From positions 1,612,001 through 1,676,000 of the forward strand of contig NZ_CP138991.1 of the NCBI RefSeq assembly GCF_044594925.1: DNA of 64,000 bases. Direction: 5' to 3'. This DNA is from Maribacter sp044594925. Lineage in GTDB: Bacteria > Bacteroidota > Bacteroidia > Flavobacteriales > Flavobacteriaceae. Below, piece after piece: positions 44,327 through 52,621 of the stretch. Made by a program: the position numbers and the translations under genes. Positions within the stretch are counted from its first letter, which is position 1, and every line of letters begins with the position of its first letter. The notes under the pieces were generated by a model. That model searched no databases. It saw only the letters and a list, made by a program, of their open reading frames with translations, and was not told the DNA's origin.

Positions 44327-46018
44327 ATGAAGAAAATTACCCTAGCATTACTCCTATTAGTGAGCATTTTATCACAAGCCCAAGAAAATTATCCCCAAGA
44401 TGCATTTAGGTCACCTTTGGATATCCCAATAATTTTAGCGGGCACCTTTGGTGAGTTGCGCTCCAATCATTTTCACTCCGGAATCGATATTAAAACACAG
44501 CAACGTCAAGGGCTTCCTGTTTTTGCCATAGGAGATGGTACGGTTACACGAATAAAGGTCTCCTTATGGGGTTATGGAAAAGTGCTTTATGTGGCGCACC
44601 CTAACGGTTATACTTCTGTATATGGACATTTGCAAAAATTCTCACCAAAAATTGAGGAGTATATTAAGAGGATTCAATACCAGAAAAAATCATACGAGGT
44701 AGAGGTTTTTCCAGACTATGGAGAACTCAAAGTAAACAAAGAAGAGCTAATAGCCTACAGTGGAAATACAGGAGGTTCTTCAGGACCACATTTACATTTT
44801 GAGATAAGAAGCAGTATTTCTGAAAAACCTACAAACCCGCTACTTTACGGTATTGACGTAGCTGATGCCACAAACCCCACCTTAGAAAAATTGTTTATTT
44901 ATCCCTTGTCCCAGGCCGCGGTCGTAAACCAGAGCCAAGAAAAGATTCAGGTTAATTTTTCAAAACAACCAGATGGAAGTTTCCTAGCTGATAAGGTTGA
45001 AGCTACAGGAAAAATAGGAGTTGGCTTCATAGGGTTTGACAGGCAGGACATGGCGGCAAATAGAAATGGCGTGTACTCCGTTTCCCTCTCTGTTAACGGA
45101 AAAGTATATACGGAGTATGATTTTGAGTCTTTTTCATTCGGAGAAACGAGATATATAAATACCCTTATAGATTATGATCATTTAGGAAAGTATAGACAAC
45201 GTATCCAAAAATGTTTTAAGTCTCCTGGAAATAATTTGGGCATTTACAACGAAATCTATAATAAAGGTGAAATAGCCATAAGAGAAGGCCTAAGTTATAC
45301 TATTGAGTTACTTATCAAAGATTTAAAAGGCAACCAGGTTAAACTGATTGTCCCAGTTGAAGGAAAGCAGTCTCAAGTGAAAATCAAAAAACAGCAGAAA
45401 AAAACACCCTATTATGTGGTGGCCAACAAGCCCAACAACTTTGACCTTACTGCGGCAAAGGTTTATTTTCCGACGAACACTTTTTACGAGGATTTCTATC
45501 TCGATTTAGAAAAAGGTGAGGATACGGTTAAAATACATACCAATACCGTTCCTGCGCATCGTAATTTTACCATAACATTTGATACCGCAAAATATACCAA
45601 AGAAGAACAAAAACAATTATTTATCGCAAGACTGGACAGCAAATTAAGACCCAGTTATTTAAACACTTACAAACGTGGAAACACATTTACGGCAAGAACC
45701 CGTAATCTTGGAACCTATACGTTAGCAAAAGATACCATTGCACCAAAAATTAAAACCAAGAATTTCAAGGAAAAGCAATGGCTTAATAATTACAAGTACC
45801 TAAGCGTCTCCATATCTGATGATTTAAGTGGTGTGGACAGCTATAGCGCCACTTTGAACGGCGAATGGATACTCATGGAATATGAACCTAAAAAGAAAAC
45901 ATTGACCTATAATTTTGATGATAAGATATTGGGTAAAAAACAATGCGTTCTTAAAGTTACCGTTACAGATAATGTAGGTAACCAAAATACGCTTACCACT
46001 CCTTTCTATAGAAAATAG
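44327..46018 (+). CDS. M23 family metallopeptidase (LytM-like)
   Basis: A 563-residue secreted peptidase with a signal peptide (ITLALLLLVSILSQAQ). The M23 domain lies near the N-terminus: H50 and D54 in FHSGIDIK, YGHL, and H155/H157 in GPHLHFEI, the complete zinc site. About 380 residues of beta-rich sequence follow and may be envelope-binding domains. It probably cuts peptidoglycan cross-links during growth or division. It lies five bases before the TonB-dependent receptor gene and beside the zapA group, transcribed away from it. Confidence 0.92.
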   Translation: MKKITLALLLLVSILSQAQENYPQDAFRSPLDIPIILAGTFGELRSNHFHSGIDIKTQQRQGLPVFAIGDGTVTRIKVSLWGYGKVLYVAHPNGYTSVYGHLQKFSPKIEEYIKRIQYQKKSYEVEVFPDYGELKVNKEELIAYSGNTGGSSGPHLHFEIRSSISEKPTNPLLYGIDVADATNPTLEKLFIYPLSQAAVVNQSQEKIQVNFSKQPDGSFLADKVEATGKIGVGFIGFDRQDMAANRNGVYSVSLSVNGKVYTEYDFESFSFGETRYINTLIDYDHLGKYRQRIQKCFKSPGNNLGIYNEIYNKGEIAIREGLSYTIELLIKDLKGNQVKLIVPVEGKQSQVKIKKQQKKTPYYVVANKPNNFDLTAAKVYFPTNTFYEDFYLDLEKGEDTVKIHTNTVPAHRNFTITFDTAKYTKEEQKQLFIARLDSKLRPSYLNTYKRGNTFTARTRNLGTYTLAKDTIAPKIKTKNFKEKQWLNNYKYLSVSISDDLSGVDSYSATLNGEWILMEYEPKKKTLTYNFDDKILGKKQCVLKVTVTDNVGNQNTLTTPFYRK

Positions 46019-46023
46019 ACCGT

Positions 46024-48489
46024 TTGAAATTTTGTAAATTCTTTGTACTGTTTTTTATCGTATACCATTTTAATGGTAAAGCCCAGAATGCTACTATTAC
46101 TGGTATCGTTTTGGATGAAAGTAATATGCCATTACCAGATGTTAATATCACTTCAGGCGCAATGGGTACAACAACCGACAAGGATGGCTTTTACATGCTA
46201 CAGATTACTGCCGATACTGAAATAACACTATTATTTACACATATTGGCCATAAGGAGGCGAGACTGGAAAATTTAATTCTTACTACGAACGAGACCTATG
46301 AATTTAATCCGGTCTTAAAGATTGATGTTATTCAGGTTGACGGTGTTACCGTAACACCACGTGGAGAAAGAGAAGCAAGTGGAATACTTTCTATTTCACC
46401 AGAAAAGATTCGGAAAATACCCGGTGCCAATGCAGGTGTAGAGAACATTCTTAAACTACTACCAGGGGTATCCTCAAATAACGAATTAAGTACACAATAT
46501 GCCGTACGAGGTGGCAACTATGATGAAAATCTGGTTTACATCAATGAAATTGAAGTCTATCGCCCTTTTCTAGTGCGCTCTGCACAACAAGAAGGCTTAA
46601 GTTTTGTAAATAGTGACTTGGTAAAGAATGTGAAATTTTCTGCGGGTGGTTTTCAAGCCAAGTACGGGGACAAGTTGTCTTCCGTTCTCGATATCACATA
46701 TAAAAATCCAGTAGGGTTCTCGGCCCAGGGAGATTTTAGTTTACTTGGCGCAAGTGTTAGTCTTGAAAGCATATCTAAAAATAAAAAACTGAGTAGCATT
46801 ACCGGAGTTAGATATAGAAACAATGCGCTATTGGTTAACTCACAGCAGACAAAAGGAAATTTAAATCCCTCCTTCACGGATGTTCAAACATATTTGACCT
46901 ACAGCATTTCAAATAAATTTAATTTGAATTTTCTTGGAAACCTATCGGTAAACAATTATCGAAACGAACCGCTAAAACGAGAAACAAATTTTGGAACTAT
47001 TGACGAACCCAAAGCTTTAGTCGTTTTTTATGAGGGACAGGAAAATAATAGATTTGCCACGGCCTTAGGCGCTCTAAAAGGAAATTATTATTTAAACGAG
47101 AAAACAACACTTAAATTAATATCGTCCGTTTACCATACTACTGAGGAAGAATATTCCGATATTATAGCTTCTTACGAATTGGGAGATGTAGATAGTAATT
47201 TAGGCAGTGAAAGTCTGGGCGAAATTCAAAACGCTAGAGGTATAGGTTCCCAATTCAATAGATCTAGAAACGATTTAGACGCCCTAATTTTTAATTTAAA
47301 CCATAGAGGCATTCATAAGAATGGAAACACTGTTTTGGAGTGGGGTCTAAAATATACCCATGAAGATATTAGGGATCAATTAAGAGAATCTGAATTTATA
47401 GATTCCGCCGGATTTTCGGTACGTCCTATAAATCCCGAATTCATTAATAACCAACCAGAAACTCCTTTTAACGCCCCTTTGGTACCATTTACAGGCCTAA
47501 ATGCTATTAATTTCGTTAAAACCAATAGGTTTTCTGGTTTTGCACAAATGGCGACACAAAAGAAGTGGAACAATAATGACCTCTATTACAATATAGGCAT
47601 ACGTGCCCATCACTGGACCGTAAGTGGTACCAATGTAGAAAAAGTATCACAACTCGTATTTAGTCCTAGAGCACAAATAGCCCTTAAACCAGATTGGAAT
47701 AAAGATATGTTGTTCCGGTTTTCTACAGGATTATATCACCAACCCCCATTTTACAGAGAATTAAGAGACCTTACGGGAACCATAAATCCTAATGTAAAAG
47801 CACAAAAATCGCTTCATTTTGTAGTGGGAAACGAGTATAGTTTTCAATTATGGAATAGACCCTTTACCTTAATTAGCGAAGGTTACTACAAAAAATTAGA
47901 TAATGTTAATGCCTATACCTTGGAAGATGTGCGCATTAGGTATGCTGCTAATAATGATGCTAAGGCCTATGTATACGGTGCAGAAGTACGCCTTAATGGG
48001 GCCTTTGTCCCTGGCACAGAATCGTGGGTAAGTTTGGGGTATTTAAAGACCGAAGAAAATAGAAATGATAGGGGATTTATTGCAAGACCCACGGACCAAA
48101 GATTTAAATTAGGTATTTTATTTCAAGATTATGTAGCTACCATTCCAGATTTAAAGATGTATTTAAATCTGGTATACACCACGGGTGTGCCAGGTGGTTC
48201 TCCCAACAACGCTGATCCCTATATTTTTCAGAATAGATTAAGAGATTATAAGCGTGCAGATTTAGGAATTTCCTATATTTTTGTAGGTGAGGGTAAAAAC
48301 TACAACGACAATCATTGGTTACATTCCTTCAAAGAAATGACTTTAGGTTTTGAAATATTTAATCTTTTTAACAATCAAAATGCTATAACGAACACCTGGA
48401 TTAGGGACGTGGACAGTAAAAATGAGTTCGCCGTGCCAAATTTCCTTACCTCAAGAATTTTAAACCTAAGACTAAGAATACGTCTATAA
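46024..48489 (+). CDS. TonB-dependent receptor with carboxypeptidase-like N-terminal domain
   Basis: An 821-residue outer membrane receptor. A TTG start is needed, because the signal peptide (KFCKFFVLFFIVYHFNGKAQ) has no ATG. A carboxypeptidase regulatory-like domain (about 22-110; ITGIVLDESNMPLPDVNI) is followed by the plug (about 115-225; IPGANAGVENILKLLPGVSSNNELSTQYAVRGGNYDEN in part) and the barrel to the C-terminus (LRLRIRL). There is no SusD partner next to it, so it is not a classical Sus pair. Substrate unknown. It begins five bases after the M23 gene. Confidence 0.9.
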   Translation: MKFCKFFVLFFIVYHFNGKAQNATITGIVLDESNMPLPDVNITSGAMGTTTDKDGFYMLQITADTEITLLFTHIGHKEARLENLILTTNETYEFNPVLKIDVIQVDGVTVTPRGEREASGILSISPEKIRKIPGANAGVENILKLLPGVSSNNELSTQYAVRGGNYDENLVYINEIEVYRPFLVRSAQQEGLSFVNSDLVKNVKFSAGGFQAKYGDKLSSVLDITYKNPVGFSAQGDFSLLGASVSLESISKNKKLSSITGVRYRNNALLVNSQQTKGNLNPSFTDVQTYLTYSISNKFNLNFLGNLSVNNYRNEPLKRETNFGTIDEPKALVVFYEGQENNRFATALGALKGNYYLNEKTTLKLISSVYHTTEEEYSDIIASYELGDVDSNLGSESLGEIQNARGIGSQFNRSRNDLDALIFNLNHRGIHKNGNTVLEWGLKYTHEDIRDQLRESEFIDSAGFSVRPINPEFINNQPETPFNAPLVPFTGLNAINFVKTNRFSGFAQMATQKKWNNNDLYYNIGIRAHHWTVSGTNVEKVSQLVFSPRAQIALKPDWNKDMLFRFSTGLYHQPPFYRELRDLTGTINPNVKAQKSLHFVVGNEYSFQLWNRPFTLISEGYYKKLDNVNAYTLEDVRIRYAANNDAKAYVYGAEVRLNGAFVPGTESWVSLGYLKTEENRNDRGFIARPTDQRFKLGILFQDYVATIPDLKMYLNLVYTTGVPGGSPNNADPYIFQNRLRDYKRADLGISYIFVGEGKNYNDNHWLHSFKEMTLGFEIFNLFNNQNAITNTWIRDVDSKNEFAVPNFLTSRILNLRLRIRL

Positions 48490-48498
48490 ACAAACAAA

Positions 48499-49155
48499 AT
48501 GCCTAGAATTTTAATTTTAATACTTCTCGCAACTACAATAAACCTAAGCGCGCAGAAGAATATCTATGAAAGTGCTCGGTTTGATGAATTAAGCGATGAC
48601 CACCAAGTTTTGGCCATTTTGCCCTTTTTAACCAACCTAGACCTAAAGGACCAAGTTTCAAAGGAGGAGCTGGGTATTTTAAAGGAAAAAGAAGGCTATG
48701 CCGTTCAAAATGCATTTGAAACCTATTTTTCTAAACGAAAGAAAAAGAAAAAACTACCGGTTGAATTTCAAAACACGAAAAACACCAAAGCCATTTTGAG
48801 CCAGAATGGTATAAACTATCAAAATATAGACGTCTATACAATTAAACAGTTAAGTGAGATTTTGGGGGTCGATGCTATCATAAGTGGAACTTTGGACCTC
48901 AATGTATTACTGTCAAAAGGAGTTCCAACCGAGTTTAGCTTTACCGATTATTTTTCTGGGGGGGCTAATTATGGGCGTATCGGTGTAAAAATAAGTGATG
49001 GCGATACCGGTAAGTTACTTTGGAAATATGAGAAACAAATCAATAAGAAAACCGGTAAAAACACTACCGACCTCATTGATAGGATGATGAAACTAGCCAT
49101 CAGAAAATTCCCTTACGAAAGAGAGCGTAAAAAAGATAGGAAAAACAAGAACTAA
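48499..49155 (+). CDS. Secreted protein of unknown function
   Basis: A 218-residue protein with a signal peptide (ILILILLATTINLSAQ). The rest is lysine-rich, with a central stretch that reads like a CsgG/TolB-type nucleotide-free domain (LGVDAIISGTLDLNVLLS, IGVKISDGDTGKLLWKYE) and a very basic end (RERKKDRKNKN). I do not assign a family. It lies nine bases after the TonB receptor gene, so it may act with that receptor. Confidence 0.75.
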   Translation: MPRILILILLATTINLSAQKNIYESARFDELSDDHQVLAILPFLTNLDLKDQVSKEELGILKEKEGYAVQNAFETYFSKRKKKKKLPVEFQNTKNTKAILSQNGINYQNIDVYTIKQLSEILGVDAIISGTLDLNVLLSKGVPTEFSFTDYFSGGANYGRIGVKISDGDTGKLLWKYEKQINKKTGKNTTDLIDRMMKLAIRKFPYERERKKDRKNKN

Positions 49156-49162
49156 GCTAATG

Positions 49163-50311
49163 CTAATGTAGCGTAAACTCCTTTAACACACTCACTGTAT
49201 AATCGATATCTTCTTTAGTATTGTATTTTGAGAATGAGAAGCGTAGCGAGGGTTTTTTTAAATCCTCGTCCGAGAGAATTTCTGAAAGTACATGAGAACC
49301 TTTATCACTTCCAGATTGGCAGGCACTACCTTTAGAACAAGCGATACCCTTCATATCCAAATGAAAAAGTAACATCAATGCCTTTTCCGAGCTAATAGGT
49401 AAACATGTATTCACCAATGTATAGGTACTTTTATCCAAATCTCCAGAATGCCCATTGAACTTCACCTCGGGAATTTCATTTTCAATGGTTGCGATAAAAT
49501 AACGCTTAAGGTCTTCTACATAATGTTGTTCCTCTTCCAAACTATCATAAGCCCTTATAAAGGCCTCCTCTAGCCCAACTATATTATGAAAGGATTCAGT
49601 TCCCGCTCTGTAACCACGCTCTTGAGAACCACCAGAGATCATACAGCCAAGGCCAGAATTTTTTCTTATAAAGGCAAAACCGATACCCTTTGGGCCATGA
49701 AATTTATGTGCTGCGGCAGCCATAAAATCAATTTCAATATCCTTTACATCCCATGAATAGTGACCAATTGATTGTACCGTATCTGAATGAATTAATCCAT
49801 TGTTAGCTTTAACCAATTTAGTAATTGCTGCAATATCTATCTTATTTCCAATCTCATTATTTACATGCATTAGACTCACCAATTTTTTCGAATCATCCTT
49901 TTTAAGTAAGGTTTCAAGGTGGCCCATATCTGGATTACCAAATTCATCCAGATCAACGAAAAATAAGTTAATAAGACCTTTATGCGCCAATTCTTCCACC
50001 GTATGCAATACAGCATGATGCTCAATCTTAGTGGTAATAATAGTTTTTACATCCAAATCCGCAACGGCACATCTTAGAATCATATTATCAGCCTCCGTAC
50101 CCCCAGAAGTGAAAATTATCTCAGATGGCTGTGCATTCAAATACTTAGCAATTGTCTTTCGTGCACTTTCAATTGCTGTTTTGGCGGTTCTTCCATAGCT
50201 ATGGGTACTAGAAGGGTTTCCATAACTATTTACCAGTGCATCCTGCATTTTTTCAATTACTTCTTCACGGACCCGTGTTGTAGCTGCATTGTCTAAGTAA
50301 ACATTCTTCAT
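49163..50311 (-). CDS. Cysteine desulfurase (NifS/IscS type)
   Basis: A 382-residue PLP enzyme that moves sulfur from cysteine to an active-site Cys persulfide. PLP is held by K203 in AAAHKFHGPKGIGF; the catalytic Cys is C331 in SKGSACQSG. YLDNAATT at the start and TSGGTEADNMIL are family marks. It may supply sulfur to Fe-S clusters and, in this genome, to the MoeB-rhodanese protein of the molybdenum operon (inference). It converges with the secreted protein gene, with only seven bases between. Confidence 0.93.
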   Translation of the reverse strand: MKNVYLDNAATTRVREEVIEKMQDALVNSYGNPSSTHSYGRTAKTAIESARKTIAKYLNAQPSEIIFTSGGTEADNMILRCAVADLDVKTIITTKIEHHAVLHTVEELAHKGLINLFFVDLDEFGNPDMGHLETLLKKDDSKKLVSLMHVNNEIGNKIDIAAITKLVKANNGLIHSDTVQSIGHYSWDVKDIEIDFMAAAAHKFHGPKGIGFAFIRKNSGLGCMISGGSQERGYRAGTESFHNIVGLEEAFIRAYDSLEEEQHYVEDLKRYFIATIENEIPEVKFNGHSGDLDKSTYTLVNTCLPISSEKALMLLFHLDMKGIACSKGSACQSGSDKGSHVLSEILSDEDLKKPSLRFSFSKYNTKEDIDYTVSVLKEFTLH

Positions 50312-50339
50312 TTTAAGCTATTCTGAAATAAATAATCCT

Positions 50340-50347
50340 CAAAAATA
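50340..50347 (-). promoter_or_regulatory. -7 promoter box of the cysteine desulfurase gene
   Basis: On the minus strand TATTTTTG is an exact TAnnTTTG. The transcript start would lie near 50335, about 24 bases before ATG 50311. Confidence 0.5.
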
Positions 50348-50413
50348 GTCCAAATTAAGTTAATTTACACTTAAATGAAGGACTATGGACAGAGGCATAT
50401 ATAATATTTCATT

Positions 50414-50421
50414 TAAATTTG
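50414..50421 (+). promoter_or_regulatory. -7 promoter box giving a leaderless transcript
   Basis: TAAATTTG is an exact TAnnTTTG and ends five bases before ATG 50426. With the usual spacing the first transcribed base would be the A of the start codon or very near it. Confidence 0.5.
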
Positions 50422-50425
50422 AAAA

Positions 50426-50929
50426 ATGAAGAAATACCTGCTTTTTGCACTTACCTTATGTCAATTTTCCTGTAATGACGGTGACCTTCAAATAGAAACG
50501 GTTGATTTTGACAGTATTGATACCGTTCAGTTTTGCGAAACCGTTGTGATAAGCTCTGAAAATTTACTTTTTAAAATTAACGGTGACGAAGCATTAATCA
50601 TGGAATTACCGAGTAATCTGCTTAAAAATGAAGCAACGACTACAGAAATTGTAAGCGAGGTTCCGTCCGCAACCCGTATTACCTACCGCATTTTTTCGGA
50701 CAATGTTAGTGCTGATTACTTCTGTGACGCAGTACCTGCACTTACACCAACTGTAATAGAAGAAATAGCGGCTCAAGATGGCCAAATTTTCATTACCACG
50801 GTAGCAGGTGAAGGAGATACTTTTGTACATACCATAAGGCTAAGCGGTATTTCGTTTGTAGCGGAAAACGGGAGTAGAATAACAAATCTGTCGATTAACG
50901 AATTTGGTACCGTAACCACATCGCTTTAA
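50426..50929 (+). CDS. Small lipoprotein of unknown function
   Basis: A 167-residue lipoprotein (lipobox LCQFSC, Cys16) rich in acidic residues and beta-type sequence (YRIFSDNVSADYFC, GDTFVHTIRLSGISF). Three further cysteines (in VQFCETV and YFCDAV) may form a disulfide. I do not recognise a family. It is transcribed from a leaderless-type promoter shared, back to back, with the cysteine desulfurase gene. Confidence 0.75.
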   Translation: MKKYLLFALTLCQFSCNDGDLQIETVDFDSIDTVQFCETVVISSENLLFKINGDEALIMELPSNLLKNEATTTEIVSEVPSATRITYRIFSDNVSADYFCDAVPALTPTVIEEIAAQDGQIFITTVAGEGDTFVHTIRLSGISFVAENGSRITNLSINEFGTVTTSL

Positions 50930-50938
50930 GTCAGGTTT

Positions 50939-51481
50939 CTAAGCATTCTGATAAATATATATCTCCGTGGCACCTAGCCCATATTTTTGGTAATCCGCAT
51001 CATAATATTTTATATTATCGTACTTTCTAAATAAAAAATACAACTCTTCTTTTAACACCCCGGCACCAACACCGTGAATGAAAACTACTTTTTGAATGCG
51101 TTTGGCTATTGCAAAGTTTAGTTGTCTTTTGGCCGTATCCATCTGCAAGTTCAACATTTCATAATTGCTCATTTTTTTTGGATTTTTCACCAATTGGTTA
51201 ATATGAAGGTCCACTTCCATTTTTGGTAAGTTTCTTTCTTTTGGCTTTGGTACAGACCCTCTTTTCTTTTTAGGAACTTCTTTCTCTTTCTTAATTTGCG
51301 CTACCTCATAATTGCTTACCCTTATCTCGTCAGCTATTTTAACCAACTCTTTCTTTTCAAAGCTTAACGGAAACCCGTCATCAGTGGCAATTGTGATGGT
51401 ATCATCGTGTATTTGAGTAATAAAACCTTTTATAACATCGTCTATGGCCTCTACCCTATCTCCTATTTGAAAATCTGCCAT
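50939..51481 (-). CDS. Smr domain protein
   Basis: A 180-residue cytoplasmic protein. An N-terminal SH3-like part (about 1-55; FQIGDRVEAIDDVIKG) is followed by a basic linker (KKKRGSVPKPKERN) and a C-terminal Smr domain (about 85-180; MEVDLHINQLV, VVFIHGVGAGVLKEEL). Smr domains nick or bind nucleic acid, especially collided ribosomes' mRNA in other bacteria. The HGxG motif is intact. It converges with the preceding lipoprotein gene. Confidence 0.88.
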   Translation of the reverse strand: MADFQIGDRVEAIDDVIKGFITQIHDDTITIATDDGFPLSFEKKELVKIADEIRVSNYEVAQIKKEKEVPKKKRGSVPKPKERNLPKMEVDLHINQLVKNPKKMSNYEMLNLQMDTAKRQLNFAIAKRIQKVVFIHGVGAGVLKEELYFLFRKYDNIKYYDADYQKYGLGATEIYIYQNA

Positions 51482-51542
51482 TATTTTATTTTAATTCCAC
51501 AAAAATAATGGTATTTTTCCGCTTACGTTTTAGAACAACCAA

Positions 51543-51848
51543 ATGAGGTATTTCGCTTTTATTTTTTTTCTAGGTATCGAAAACTATATGTTACCCTGCT
51601 TTACCAAGAAATTATTTGGTTTTGATTGTCCTGGATGCGGAATACAAAGGTCATTACTACATTTGGTTCGTGGAGAATTTAGTGCGGCTTTTGAAATGTA
51701 TCCCGCAATATACCCCATGCTTTTATTATTTAGCTTTATAGCTTTGGATAGGTTTTTTACTATTAAACATTCAAATACCATTTTACGCGTGCTTATGTTC
51801 ACCACCGTAGGTGCCGTACTTATTAATTATATATTAAAATTCATTTAA
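51543..51848 (+). CDS. DUF2752 membrane protein
   Basis: A 101-residue protein with two or three membrane segments and the DUF2752 signature FDCPGCGIQRSLLHL. The CPGCG pair may bind metal or form a disulfide. Function unknown. It is the first of three small membrane protein genes that lie 10-16 bases apart. Confidence 0.85.
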   Translation: MRYFAFIFFLGIENYMLPCFTKKLFGFDCPGCGIQRSLLHLVRGEFSAAFEMYPAIYPMLLLFSFIALDRFFTIKHSNTILRVLMFTTVGAVLINYILKFI

Positions 51849-51864
51849 CTAAACCTTTTAATTT

Positions 51865-52197
51865 ATGGAACAACAAAAATTACCCAACGTTACCATTGCC
51901 ATGGTACTAAGTATACTTTCATTTATATGCTGCTGCTTTAGTGCTGGTATAGGTGGTATATTACTTTCTGGAATTGCATTATTCCTTGTAAGCAAAGACA
52001 CAAAATTGTATAGTGAAAACCCAGAAGATTACTCTAATTTTAGCACTTTGAAAACTGTCAAAATAATTGCCATTATTGGTCTTGTCCTTGGCGTACTAAC
52101 ATTAATTTGGAGTGCATATTCAATTTTCGCCATTGGAGGATGGGAAGCTTACATGGAGCAAAATCAAGAAATGCTAGAACAATTAGGTATTGAATAA
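51865..52197 (+). CDS. CCC-motif membrane protein, copy 1
   Basis: A 110-residue protein with two membrane hairpins. Segment one contains ICCCFSAGIGGILLSGIALFLV and segment two IIAIIGLVLGVLTLIWSAY; between them is a short soluble loop (KDTKLYSENPEDYSN). This matches the CCC-motif membrane protein family of Bacteroidota; function unknown. The three cysteines could be lipidated or bind metal. Confidence 0.82.
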   Translation: MEQQKLPNVTIAMVLSILSFICCCFSAGIGGILLSGIALFLVSKDTKLYSENPEDYSNFSTLKTVKIIAIIGLVLGVLTLIWSAYSIFAIGGWEAYMEQNQEMLEQLGIE

Positions 52198-52207
52198 TAT
52201 ATAAGTT

Positions 52208-52519
52208 ATGAATCAACCCTTACCTGGAGCTAGTAATGCCTTAACATTTGGTATCCTTTCCATTGTACTTACTATTTTTTGCTGCGGTCCTTTCGGAGCT
52301 ATTTTCAGCTTTATAGGATTAAGTAGTGCCAAAAAAGCCGAACAATTATATCAATTGGATAGCGAATCCTATACGGGTTATGACAATGTAAAGACTGGAA
52401 GAATATTGTCTTATATTGGTTTAGGTATTGCTGTGGTATATCTAATTTTCGGCATTATTTATTTTGGCGCTATAGGTGCCATCATATATTCCGCAGCTTC
52501 TGAAGGAGGTTTTCAATAA
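52208..52519 (+). CDS. CCC-motif membrane protein, copy 2
   Basis: A 103-residue paralogue of the preceding gene with the shorter motif FCCGPFGAIFSFIGL and the matching loop AEQLYQLDSESYTGYDN. The second hairpin is YIGLGIAVVYLIFGIIYFG. It begins ten bases after copy 1 and ends before a strong terminator, so the DUF2752 gene and the two CCC genes form one transcript. Confidence 0.82.
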   Translation: MNQPLPGASNALTFGILSIVLTIFCCGPFGAIFSFIGLSSAKKAEQLYQLDSESYTGYDNVKTGRILSYIGLGIAVVYLIFGIIYFGAIGAIIYSAASEGGFQ

Positions 52520-52539
52520 AGTATGATTCTATATGAAAA

Positions 52540-52576
52540 AATCCCGTCTCAGTTCTTGAGACGGGATTTTTTTTAT
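52540..52576. terminator. Intrinsic terminator after the CCC-motif genes
   Basis: AATCCCGTCTCA, a five-base loop, TGAGACGGGATT and eight T. A stem of twelve perfect pairs, with A and T runs on both sides, so it can also stop transcription from rocD, which ends at 52622 on the other strand. Confidence 0.9.
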
Positions 52577-52621
52577 TGGCACCGCAAAAGGGTATACTAT
52601 CCCGAGGTTTGCGATTAAAAT

